Origin: Nitrospirota bacterium
GTDB taxonomy: Bacteria > Nitrospirota_A > Leptospirillia > Leptospirillales > Leptospirillaceae
Assembly (NCBI GenBank): GCA_021838585.1
Contig: JAKCDE010000037.1
Location: 1-9,124 of the forward strand
DNA: 9,124 nt
Direction: 5' to 3'
In this document: positions 1 through 5,484 of the stretch, one piece after another
Layout: each line of letters begins with the position of its first letter
Position numbering within the stretch: the first letter of the stretch is position 1
Position numbers and translations under genes: made by a program
Notes under the pieces: generated by a model
The model's database searches: none
Told to the model about the DNA's origin: nothing
The model's input: the letters and a program-made list of their open reading frames with translations, nothing else

Positions 1-1
1 T

Positions 2-514
2 CCCGACTTTGACGAATCCCAACTGATGTTCATAGAAACGCGCATGAACGGGGGTCACCTCTACCACCGCGTCGGTGTGTCCCAGAAGGGGGCCTCCCGC
101 CAGGAGCGCCGCATGAAAGAGGCGGGCTAGGGCGGAGGGTGATCCGAGACTCGGAGCCATGGCCAGGGCGTTGAACTCGCAGAGGCTTCGTCCTTCCCGA
201 CGCAAGGCCGCGATCTCATCGGGATAGCTCTCCTCGGCCCGGAGGCCCTCCTCCCCCGATCCCACCGTCACCGTTCCCAGATCCTCCCCCCCCGCCTCGG
301 AAAGAAGAAGGGTCGCATAGCCGGGACCCTCCGGAAGAAGTCCCTCGGTGCGATAGCCCATGCGGGCATACATCCGGGCCACCAGAGCCTCCGCCCGACC
401 CAGATCGGATGGGCTTTCGGCCAGTCGAAGGGAGAGGGTTCGGCCCGAAGGGCCATCCAGGAATGTCGCCAGGGAGTCTTCCCCGGGAAGGGCATCGATC
501 AGACAGGTTGTCAT
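2..514 (-). CDS. FeeM-like N-acyl amino acid synthase (GNAT fold), C-terminus cut by window edge
   Basis: The frame is open for 171 codons from an ATG at 514 to the left edge with no stop, so the C-terminus lies outside. The start is supported by GAGGA (521-525) six bases upstream. The protein resembles the FeeM N-acyl amino acid synthase family, GNAT-fold enzymes that transfer an acyl chain to an amino acid. I recognise this from the YPDEIAALRREGRSLCE-type block at residues 97-113, the preceding GTVTV strand (80-84), and the C-terminal block with TD at 147-148, VEVTP at 151-155 and FYEHQLGF at 160-167. Relatives are often annotated as PEP-CTERM/exosortase-associated acyltransferases, which fits the PEP-CTERM protein at 6819-7568. 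It follows the phosphatase gene on the same strand after 172 bp, so the two may be co-transcribed. The substrate cannot be read from the sequence. A generic GNAT acetyltransferase is the main alternative. Confidence 0.8.
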   Translation of the reverse strand, partial: MTTCLIDALPGEDSLATFLDGPSGRTLSLRLAESPSDLGRAEALVARMYARMGYRTEGLLPEGPGYATLLLSEAGGEDLGTVTVGSGEEGLRAEESYPDEIAALRREGRSLCEFNALAMAPSLGSPSALARLFHAALLAGGPLLGHTDAVVEVTPVHARFYEHQLGFVKVG

Positions 515-686
515 GGGCAATCCTCGGAACGGTTCATCTGGGGGGCATTCCCGCAGTTTCGTCCATTAAACACGAACAATTCCCTTTTGTCGGTGATTTG
601 GGTCACAGGAAAAGGGCGTCGATGGCGTTGGAGCGAGGATCCGAAATTCGGAAACGGCTCCGGCATGAACTTTCCCCGAAGATCTC

Positions 687-1256
687 TCAGGAATGATCAT
701 GCGGCGCCGGAAAGCGGGCGGAAAGCTCTTTGGCCAAGGCTTCCGAGGCGCGCTGGAGGCGCCCAAGGACTTGCCGCATGACGGAAGAGCTTCTTCCATA
801 GGGATCGGGGATTACAAGCGATCTTCCGGAATCCCAGGCACCGAGCCAGGCGGACTTTCGGACCGCCCCCTCCCCGAAATCGAGAAGGAGGTCACGGTTC
901 GAGCGGTCCATGAAGAGGATCAGGTCCGCCCATTCGGCGAGAAGCGGACTTGTGGTCCGGGAGCGATGGGCCGAAAGGTCGAGGCCGAAGGAACGGGCCT
1001 CCCGCACATAGTCCGGGGGTGCGGGAAGGTTCTCCTGGTGGGAGAGGCCGCCGGAGGAGATCTCGAAGCGCTGGGTTGAGAGACGGCGCTTCAGGAACTG
1101 TTCCGCTGCCGGGCTCCGGCAGAGGTTGCCATGACAGACCACCAGGATCCGGGGACGGTCCGGGAGGGTCAGAAGGCGGGAGCGGGAGCGGAGGCGTTCT
1201 TCCGGGTCTGTGTCAATCAGTCCTCCGAGGCGGGTGAGAATACGGCGGGAAATCAC
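687..1256 (-). CDS. Low-molecular-weight protein tyrosine phosphatase
   Basis: A 189-residue cytoplasmic phosphatase of the LMW-PTP family, which removes phosphate from tyrosine through a cysteinyl-phosphate intermediate. The signature P-loop CHGNLCRS spans residues 41-48: nucleophile Cys41, phosphate-binding Arg47, with Cys46 next to it. The general-acid Asp151 lies in the DPY motif at 151-153, about 110 residues later as is usual. The catalytic domain is about 150 residues. The first 35 residues are an Arg-rich extension, so the start is less certain. I take GTG at 1256, preceded by GGAAGGG; no in-frame ATG lies close upstream. Bacterial members such as Wzb commonly oppose tyrosine autokinases that control capsule or exopolysaccharide export, and others are arsenate reductases. 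The downstream FeeM-like gene and distal PEP-CTERM gene favour the exopolysaccharide role, by inference. No kinase is in the window. Confidence 0.9.
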   Translation of the reverse strand: MISRRILTRLGGLIDTDPEERLRSRSRLLTLPDRPRILVVCHGNLCRSPAAEQFLKRRLSTQRFEISSGGLSHQENLPAPPDYVREARSFGLDLSAHRSRTTSPLLAEWADLILFMDRSNRDLLLDFGEGAVRKSAWLGAWDSGRSLVIPDPYGRSSSVMRQVLGRLQRASEALAKELSARFPAPHDHS

Positions 1257-1502
1257 CGGCCCTTCCAGTCCCCGACCATTGATGCTGGCCTTCTGAATTT
1301 CTCCAAATTCTGTGTACTCCCGGTCCTCAAAACTGAATTCTCTTTCAAAAGGATATATTCTCGGGGGAAAGGAAGGTTCCGTTCCTCATTCCCTGGTGGG
1401 AGTCATTCTCCGCACTTTCCGGAGGAAGGTCAAGATGAAAAATCCCGGTGAGATCGGTCCTTCCCTACTTCAGGAATATTCCCTCTTTCCTCCAGATCGG
1501 GG
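1257..1502. other. Intergenic gap between phosphatase and propeller gene
   Basis: This 246-bp gap is AT-richer than its flanks around 1290-1360. It should hold the promoter of the phosphatase gene on the minus strand, but I find no convincing pair of -35 and -10 boxes. A 10-bp palindrome GGAATATTCC lies near 1473-1482. No terminator with a T-tract was found for the propeller gene that ends at 1503. Confidence 0.4.
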
Positions 1503-2579
1503 TCAGGGCTTGTATTCGATGACCTGGGCGTTGACAAGGGAGATCCAGATATTTCCCAGGCTATCCGTCGCGACTCCTGCTGGAGCGGCGGGGAGAGAAT
1601 ACTGGTAGCAGGGGGTTGAGGACGAACAGGTCGCGCTGGCAATGGCCGAAGCGGTAATTTCAACGGTGGTGCTGTTTCCGGCGTCGATCACCCAGAGGTT
1701 TCCGGAGGTGTCGAAGGCGAGTCCCACCGGTTGTGTGAAGTGGGTGATTTCCGGACAACCGCCGGATTGGCAGGAGGAATTGATTTCTACGACCCCGGGG
1801 GAATAAGAGGATCCGGTCCCGGTATTGGCCACCCAGGGGATTTTCCCGGTCGTCGTGACCGCGACGGGATTTGAAAACCCCGAAAATTTTTGGCATATGG
1901 AGCTGGAACAGGTTGTGGTACTAGAGGGGATTTCCGTGACCGACCCCGTCGAGGTGTCGTTGGTGACCCAGACGTTGTTCTTACTGTCCACCGCGATCCC
2001 GGTGGGATTGGAAAAATAAGTTGACCCGGAAAAGGTCGGGCATTTGGAGGAGGAACAGGTTGTGGTACCAGAGGTAATTTCCGTGACCGTTCCGTTGCCT
2101 GTGTTGGTGACCCAGATGTTATTGTTGGAATCCACCGCGATCCCGGTGGGATTGGAAAAATAAGTTGACCCGGAAAAGGTCGGACAAGAAGAAGGAGAAG
2201 AGAAGCAGGAGGAATTGATTTCCATGACCGTTCCGTTGCCTGTGTTGGTGACCCAGATATTGCCGGAGCCGTCCACCACGATCCCGGCGGGACCAAAACC
2301 CAAGGTGAGAATGGGGCAGTCCGAGGCGGTGGCACAGGAGGTCGCTTTGGCTGGTATTTCCATGAGACCTGTGTTGGTGGTAACCCAGACATTGTTCTGG
2401 CTGTCGATTGCGATCTTTCCGAAGGAGGTGGGTGAGCTATTGCCGGTAGGAGGTGAGAAGGAGGTCGAAGGAGGAGGACTTCCGCCCGTTCCGCCCCCTC
2501 CCGTTCCACAGGCGGGAAGGGACAAGAGAAAAATCATGAGAATGAATATGCGACCTGCCCGTTCGACATTCTGTCTCAT
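1503..2579 (-). CDS. NHL/Vgb-like beta-propeller lipoprotein with a Cys pair between blades
   Basis: A 358-residue lipoprotein. The hydrophobic signal (residues 10-22) ends in the lipobox LPAC with lipidated Cys24, followed by a Gly/Ser/Pro-rich linker to about residue 52. Seven repeats follow, each with a D-x(3-4)-N-hydrophobic-W-V/I core (Trp at 65, 109, 156, 204, 249, 296, 345), typical of NHL or virginiamycin-lyase-like propellers. Repeats 2-4 carry WVTN with a GNGTV-type turn. Between consecutive cores sits a Cys pair: 82/88, 125/132, 175/180, 224/229, 270/275 and 318/324. The spacing suggests local disulfides in an exported protein. The ATG at 2579 has GGAG about nine bases upstream. 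Repeat units are nearly identical at DNA level, showing recent internal duplication. Seven blades suggest a closed propeller used for binding; no catalytic residues are evident and the ligand is unknown. It is likely anchored in the outer membrane or exposed on the surface. Confidence 0.85.
   Translation of the reverse strand: MRQNVERAGRIFILMIFLLSLPACGTGGGGTGGSPPPSTSFSPPTGNSSPTSFGKIAIDSQNNVWVTTNTGLMEIPAKATSCATASDCPILTLGFGPAGIVVDGSGNIWVTNTGNGTVMEINSSCFSSPSSCPTFSGSTYFSNPTGIAVDSNNNIWVTNTGNGTVTEITSGTTTCSSSKCPTFSGSTYFSNPTGIAVDSKNNVWVTNDTSTGSVTEIPSSTTTCSSSICQKFSGFSNPVAVTTTGKIPWVANTGTGSSYSPGVVEINSSCQSGGCPEITHFTQPVGLAFDTSGNLWVIDAGNSTTVEITASAIASATCSSSTPCYQYSLPAAPAGVATDSLGNIWISLVNAQVIEYKP
1987..2039. 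repeat. 53-bp direct repeat, copy 1 (inside the propeller gene)
   Basis: Identical over 53 bases to 2131-2183. The 144-bp offset equals 48 codons, exactly one propeller blade, so the repeat encodes the same part of consecutive blades. Confidence 0.95.
2131..2183. repeat. 53-bp direct repeat, copy 2 (inside the propeller gene)
   Basis: Second copy of 1987-2039. A separate exact 34-bp direct repeat, 2084-2117 and 2225-2258 (offset 141 bp), covers the blade core that encodes the WVTNTGNGTV segment. Identity at silent positions points to recent duplication or gene conversion. Confidence 0.95.
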
Positions 2580-2636
2580 CCGTTTTTCTCCGAACCTCTG
2601 AGGGGGATTGAGGGGGCTCGAACTCTTCAGCTTCGT

Positions 2637-2650
2637 ATGCTCTTGAGCAT
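2637..2650. promoter_or_regulatory. Inverted repeat ATGCTC-TT-GAGCAT
   Basis: Perfect 6-2-6 inverted repeat lying 10 bp upstream of the ribosome binding site of the small gene at 2670 and 57 bp upstream of the divergent propeller gene start at 2579. Its position between divergent genes would suit an operator, but no regulator is known. Confidence 0.35.
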
Positions 2651-2669
2651 CCCCATTATGAGGTAAAAA

Positions 2670-2819
2670 ATGAGTTCTTTATCTGATAAAGACCACAATC
2701 GATCCTTCAATCCCTTTCGCGATGTCCTTGATCCCAATAAGTTGGGGTCTGAACTTGAAAATTCTTCATTCTTTACGGATGATCTCATTGGGCCGGAAAA
2801 TGCCAATCATTCATCGTGA
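2670..2819 (+). CDS. Small hypothetical protein, 49 residues
   Basis: An ATG at 2670 opens a 49-codon frame ending with TGA at 2817-2819. It has a good ribosome binding site, GAGGT at 2660-2664, five bases before the start, in an otherwise gene-free stretch divergent from the propeller gene. The product is polar and acidic with no signal peptide or membrane segment. It begins MSSLSDKDHNRSFNPFRDVL and contains a DPNKLGSELE segment and a FFTDDLIGPEN segment, so it looks like an ordinary soluble polypeptide of varied composition. The DNA is AT-richer than neighbouring genes. A 12-bp palindrome (2825-2836) lies directly behind the stop. I do not recognise a family. A chance frame in AT-rich DNA is the alternative. 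No clear promoter is visible upstream. Confidence 0.45.
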   Translation: MSSLSDKDHNRSFNPFRDVLDPNKLGSELENSSFFTDDLIGPENANHSS

Positions 2820-3175
2820 TTCTACTACTTAAGTAGGGGAATAACAATTGAAATGTCGCAATGAATCCTAAAAAGACAGGGACACCTTGTCTGGAAGATC
2901 TTTCGAGAATGAGAAGGAAGGAATGGATCAGCAACCCGACAGGAGGAGGAAGCTTCCTCCCGACCGAGCGAACCATGTTGGTGTCAACCGGGAGGGAATG
3001 GAAATCCGCCGAGGAAGCAGGATGAGAAGGGGGTCGGGCCAGACTCCTACGTTATCCGGGATGATAAAGGGTCCCGGCATTTTGCCGGAATGAAATTCTA
3101 TTGCGGGTTTGGAAGAGGGGAGGCTCCGCTCCAGACCCATTCGATTTCCCCCCGTTCCCCGGATCCCTCCTGGCC
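2820..3175. other. Gene-poor stretch with several palindromes
   Basis: No convincing gene lies in this 356-bp stretch. It contains a 12-bp palindrome CTACTTAAGTAG (2825-2836), a minus-strand terminator-like hairpin (2869-2892), a perfect 16-bp palindrome GGAGGAAGCTTCCTCC (2945-2960) and a 6-bp stem with a three-base loop (CCGGCA...TGCCGG, 3074-3088). Short frames in it, such as 2909-3025 and 2923-3093 on the plus strand, lack a properly spaced ribosome binding site or overlap these palindromes. It is probably the long 3' untranslated region of the DUF481-like gene. Confidence 0.5.
2869..2892 (-). terminator. Rho-independent terminator, minus strand
   Basis: Read on the minus strand, AGACAAGG pairs with CCCTGTCT (eight pairs including one G-T) around a three-base loop, followed immediately by a run of five T residues (counting the last stem base). 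It lies about 285 bp beyond the stop of the DUF481-like gene (3176) and is the first T-tailed hairpin downstream of it, so it probably ends that transcript. Confidence 0.55.
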
Positions 3176-4381
3176 TCAGAAGGACGGGATCGCATAGCTC
3201 AGGTTCGTGTTCAGCTGGAAGGAGTTGTTGACGAATCCGGGGGCGGGGGCGTTCCAGTAGTTGTCGATCGCCTGGAGGGAGAAGGCCAGGGAGTCGAGCA
3301 CCGGAATGGACACGCCCGCGGAGAGATAGGCCAGCCAGGCGCGGGTGTTGTTGAACTCCGGGGTGATGTAGGAGTTCTCGTTGACGGTGATCCCGTGGGA
3401 GAACTTGTAGAAGTAGGTCACGGTGAAGGTCGCCCCGACCAGGTTCTGGTCGGCGCTCGCCACCGCAAACTGCTGGTCGGTGTAGCTTCCCGTCAGGGTC
3501 AGATTCAGCTGCTGGACGGAGCTCCGGAGGACGGTATACCCGAGCCCGGCCCCGTAGATCTGCTGGAGATCGAGCCCCGTCGTCGAATTGTGGTCGTAGA
3601 GGGCCTGGACCAGGGCATAGAAGTTCCGGGTAAAGTATTCGTCCTGCTCGGCGTCCCCGTGATAGATGGAGGTCGAGATGGAGGGGGTGTTCGGCTGGGA
3701 GATGGTTCCGTAGGTGCTCGTGAAGCCCAGGAGAGTCCGGTCGTCCGGCTCGAGCCAGGAGACGGTGGGGGCGGTCCGGGTGAGCGCGACCCCGAAGTTG
3801 AAGGTCTCCAGGCTCTGGGTCGCCTCGACGAAGCTCGCCCCGCCGGCAAGCGACCCCGTCCATCCCTGCCACGGATGCTCGTTGCCGTTGAGCGCCTTTT
3901 CGTAGAACGGGGCATCGAGCAGATGCGTGACGGAGGCGATCGGGATTTGCACCGGTCCCGAGAGGGTCGAAACGGTCAGGGTTCCCCCTTCCACAGAAAA
4001 GGGCCCCTCGGGAACCTGACGGTTCGGGTGCCCCTGCCGGACCCGGACCCCCTTGAAGAGGACCGCGAAGGGCTCGGGAACCCGGAGCGAGCGCACGAAG
4101 ATCCACCCGATCGCAAGCTTCCCCGCGCCCTCCGAGGTGAAGACGATCCCTTTGGCATCCCCCGAGACCAGGCGCCCCTTCAGGGTATCTCCGTTCTTGA
4201 GCGTCAGGAGATCGGAGGAGGGGGAGACGGGAGCCGCGGCCCAGGCCTCATGGACGAGGACTCCTGCGACGAGCGCTTCGAAAAGGACGACCGTGAGGAT
4301 CCGGCTGAGGATCCAGCAACAGAGGGACCAAGTTCTCCCGCCATGGGCTCCCTTCGGGAAGGACTCGAGTGAGGGTTCCAT
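3176..4381 (-). CDS. DUF481/YdiY-like outer-membrane beta-barrel protein
   Basis: A 401-residue exported protein. The N-terminal region has a basic stretch and a hydrophobic core (about 27-44) ending in AWA-AAP near residues 46-51, a good signal peptidase I site. Residues 57-100 form a beta-rich domain containing LKNGDTLKGR, as in the periplasmic domain preceding DUF481 barrels. From residue 171 (WQGWTGSLAGGASF) there are alternating beta strands rich in Tyr, Phe, Thr and Asn, including an RNFYALVQALYDHNS-like strand and IYGAGLGYTV (275-284), characteristic of DUF481. The chain ends in phenylalanine, the usual last residue of outer-membrane barrels. The ATG at 4381 follows a weak GAGG-containing sequence. 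It begins 57 bp after the mscL stop on the same strand, so co-transcription is likely. The function is unknown; relatives are described as salt- or acid-induced outer-membrane proteins. Confidence 0.8.
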   Translation of the reverse strand: MEPSLESFPKGAHGGRTWSLCCWILSRILTVVLFEALVAGVLVHEAWAAAPVSPSSDLLTLKNGDTLKGRLVSGDAKGIVFTSEGAGKLAIGWIFVRSLRVPEPFAVLFKGVRVRQGHPNRQVPEGPFSVEGGTLTVSTLSGPVQIPIASVTHLLDAPFYEKALNGNEHPWQGWTGSLAGGASFVEATQSLETFNFGVALTRTAPTVSWLEPDDRTLLGFTSTYGTISQPNTPSISTSIYHGDAEQDEYFTRNFYALVQALYDHNSTTGLDLQQIYGAGLGYTVLRSSVQQLNLTLTGSYTDQQFAVASADQNLVGATFTVTYFYKFSHGITVNENSYITPEFNNTRAWLAYLSAGVSIPVLDSLAFSLQAIDNYWNAPAPGFVNNSFQLNTNLSYAIPSF

Positions 4382-4443
4382 CTCTGCCTCAGGCTCTCTC
4401 AGGCCGTTTCAGGCCAACTTAGTTCAATTCAGGTCATTTTAGG
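4382..4443 (-). repeat. Six degenerate 10-bp tandem repeats (CCTGA motif) between mscL and the DUF481-like gene
   Basis: Read on the minus strand, the gap between the mscL stop and the next start is built from 10-bp units that begin CCTAA, CCTGA, ACTAA, CCTGA, CCTGA and CCTGA. On the plus strand the TCAGG or TTAG core recurs at 4389, 4399, 4409, 4419, 4429 and 4439. The first unit contains the mscL stop codon and the last supplies the GAGG ahead of the next ATG. Confidence 0.8.
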
Positions 4444-4897
4444 AAAGAATCGAAGTGCACTGTGGGCAGCGGGTGGCCCCCAGGGGGATGACCGAGAGGC
4501 AGAAAGGACAGGTCTTGGTCGTGGGCGCAGCCGGCGCCTCCTCCTTCTTGGGCACCAGGGCGGTCAGGCGATTGACCCACCGGATCAGCAGGAAGACCGA
4601 GAAGCCCACGATCACGAAGCCGATGATCGTGTTGATGAAGAGCCCGTAGTTCAAGGTCACCGCCCCGGCCTTTTGGGCCACCGCCAGAGTGGAATAGGGC
4701 TCGGGAGGATTGCCCTGCCGGAGGACCAGAAAGAGATTGGAGAAGTCCGCCTTCCCGAGGAGGAGCCCGATCGGCGGCATGATGACGTCCGACACCAGGG
4801 AGCTCACGATTTTCCCGAAGGCGGCCCCGATGATGATACCCACGGCCATGTCCATCACATTGCCGCGCATCATGAACTTCGTGAATTCCTTGAGCAT
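4439..4897 (-). CDS. mscL: Large-conductance mechanosensitive channel MscL with C-terminal zinc ribbon
   Basis: A 152-residue inner-membrane channel that opens under membrane tension to release solutes on hypo-osmotic shock. The N-terminus [20 protein letters not shown] is diagnostic, followed by the first helix with [20 protein letters not shown] (20-39) and PP at 41-42. The periplasmic loop spans about 50-80 and the second helix about 85-108. The usual length is about 136 residues. Here the tail after the lysine/glutamate segment (117-120) adds CPFC (130-133) and CPQC (144-147), a four-cysteine zinc ribbon in the cytoplasm. The ATG at 4897 is preferred because it gives the canonical N-terminus and has GGAGG (4906-4910) eight bases upstream. 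A TTG at 5011 would add 38 residues lacking family similarity. The gene lies behind the terminator at 5018-5043, so it needs its own promoter, which I could not define. Confidence 0.95.
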   Translation of the reverse strand: MLKEFTKFMMRGNVMDMAVGIIIGAAFGKIVSSLVSDVIMPPIGLLLGKADFSNLFLVLRQGNPPEPYSTLAVAQKAGAVTLNYGLFINTIIGFVIVGFSVFLLIRWVNRLTALVPKKEEAPAAPTTKTCPFCLSVIPLGATRCPQCTSILS

Positions 4898-5017
4898 CTT
4901 CCTGTCCTCCCCCACGGTCTTTCTCACCCTCTCCCCCGCCTTCCGGAAGCCGGTCCAAAAAATGCCGGAAAATGCCAAAAAAAGGAGGAGAAGAGAAGAA
5001 AGACCAAGCAAAACAGG

Positions 5018-5043
5018 CCGGGAGGGGATCGTCCCCCTCCCGG
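5018..5043 (-). terminator. Strong GC hairpin ending the lipoprotein operon
   Basis: Ten perfect pairs (CCGGGAGGGG with CCCCTCCCGG) around a six-base loop. On the minus strand the stem is followed by an imperfect T-rich stretch (CCTGTTTTGCTTGG). It lies 45 bp beyond the stop of the short lipoprotein gene at 5088 and separates it from mscL. The broken T-tract makes read-through possible. Confidence 0.65.
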
Positions 5044-5087
5044 ATCTTTCTCGATGACAGGCTCGATTGCTGGCTCGCTTGGTGGGC

Positions 5088-5399
5088 CTACTGGCAGACG
5101 GCCGACGCCCGGAGCTTGTACTGCTGGACGATGCCCACCCAATCCCGGTCGGAGAGCTGGGTCTGGACGTTGGACAGCCGTCCGCTCTGGCACTGGGCCA
5201 GAAGATCCTTGTTGGCCTTCACCGTGAGATCGGTGGGAGAGCTCAGGTGAAGCACCCCGAGATCGCCCTCCTCGGTGACGTGGACGACGGTCCCGGCCGT
5301 TCCCCGGGGGGAGTCCGAGATCGACGACGATTCGATGGAGACGCATCCCGTCATTGCGAAAAGTCCGGCGGCCAAGGCCAATGCGATCGTTTTCTTCAA
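5088..5399 (-). CDS. Short lipoprotein, paralog of the OmpA lipoprotein's N-terminal domain
   Basis: A 103-residue lipoprotein with signal [16 protein letters not shown] and lipobox MTGC (Cys19 lipidated). The rest is one small domain of unknown family with the blocks [10 protein letters not shown] (43-52), KDLLAQC (64-70) and RDWVGIVQ (85-92), and cysteines at 70 and 102 that could form a disulfide. It aligns without gaps to residues 1-102 of the next gene upstream (5485-6252), with 66 of 102 positions identical by my count, but lacks the proline-rich linker and OmpA domain. The start is TTG at 5399, chosen because AAGGAGG lies at 5405-5411, ideally spaced, and the signal peptide begins there. 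It is 85 bp downstream of its paralog and probably co-transcribed from the promoter at 6372-6400. The two proteins may pair or compete; that is inference. Confidence 0.85.
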   Translation of the reverse strand: MKKTIALALAAGLFAMTGCVSIESSSISDSPRGTAGTVVHVTEEGDLGVLHLSSPTDLTVKANKDLLAQCQSGRLSNVQTQLSDRDWVGIVQQYKLRASAVCQ

Positions 5400-5404
5400 A
5401 GTGT

Positions 5405-5411
5405 CCTCCTT
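5405..5411 (-). promoter_or_regulatory. Strong ribosome binding site fixing a TTG start
   Basis: AAGGAGG on the minus strand, five bases before the TTG at 5397-5399. No ATG alternative exists at the beginning of this signal peptide. Confidence 0.8.
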
Positions 5412-5417
5412 GTTGTT

Positions 5418-5436
5418 CGACCCGGGATCCGGGTCG
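5418..5436 (-). promoter_or_regulatory. Perfect stem-loop just ahead of the second lipoprotein gene
   Basis: CGACCCGG-GAT-CCGGGTCG forms eight perfect pairs with a three-base loop. It ends six bases before the ribosome binding site at 5405-5411. There is no T-tract, so it is not a simple terminator. It could stabilise or separate the two cistrons. Confidence 0.5.
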
Positions 5437-5484
5437 CGTCCGTATTTGGTTCGGAGAGAGCGGCTCCCGCTTCCTCGTTCCTTT

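Noticed and set aside
1987..2258. Direct repeats as a possible CRISPR-like array
   Set aside because: The repeats lie in frame in one gene, are few, and follow the blade period. They encode protein repeats.
2887..3093. Short plus-strand frames beginning near 2887, 2909 and 2923
   Set aside because: No properly spaced ribosome binding site, charged low-quality products, and they run through the 16-bp palindrome and the hairpin at 3074.
2928..4106. 392-residue minus-strand frame and 423-residue plus-strand frame (3101-4372) over the DUF481-like gene
   Set aside because: Both are long only because the real gene is GC-rich. Their products are Arg/Gly/Pro-rich with no family features, while the 3176-4381 frame has a signal peptide, barrel strands and terminal Phe.
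2792..4978. 15-base identity GCCGGAAAATGCCAA at 2792-2806 and 4964-4978, with a similar motif at 3074-3088
   Set aside because: Only two exact copies, one inside the small frame at 2670-2819 and one upstream of mscL, with no further shared context. Too little to call a regulatory repeat.
4898..5011. 38-residue N-terminal extension of MscL from a TTG at 5011
   Set aside because: MscL begins at MLKEFTKF with a good ribosome binding site at 4906-4910. The extension is an artefact of an open upstream frame.
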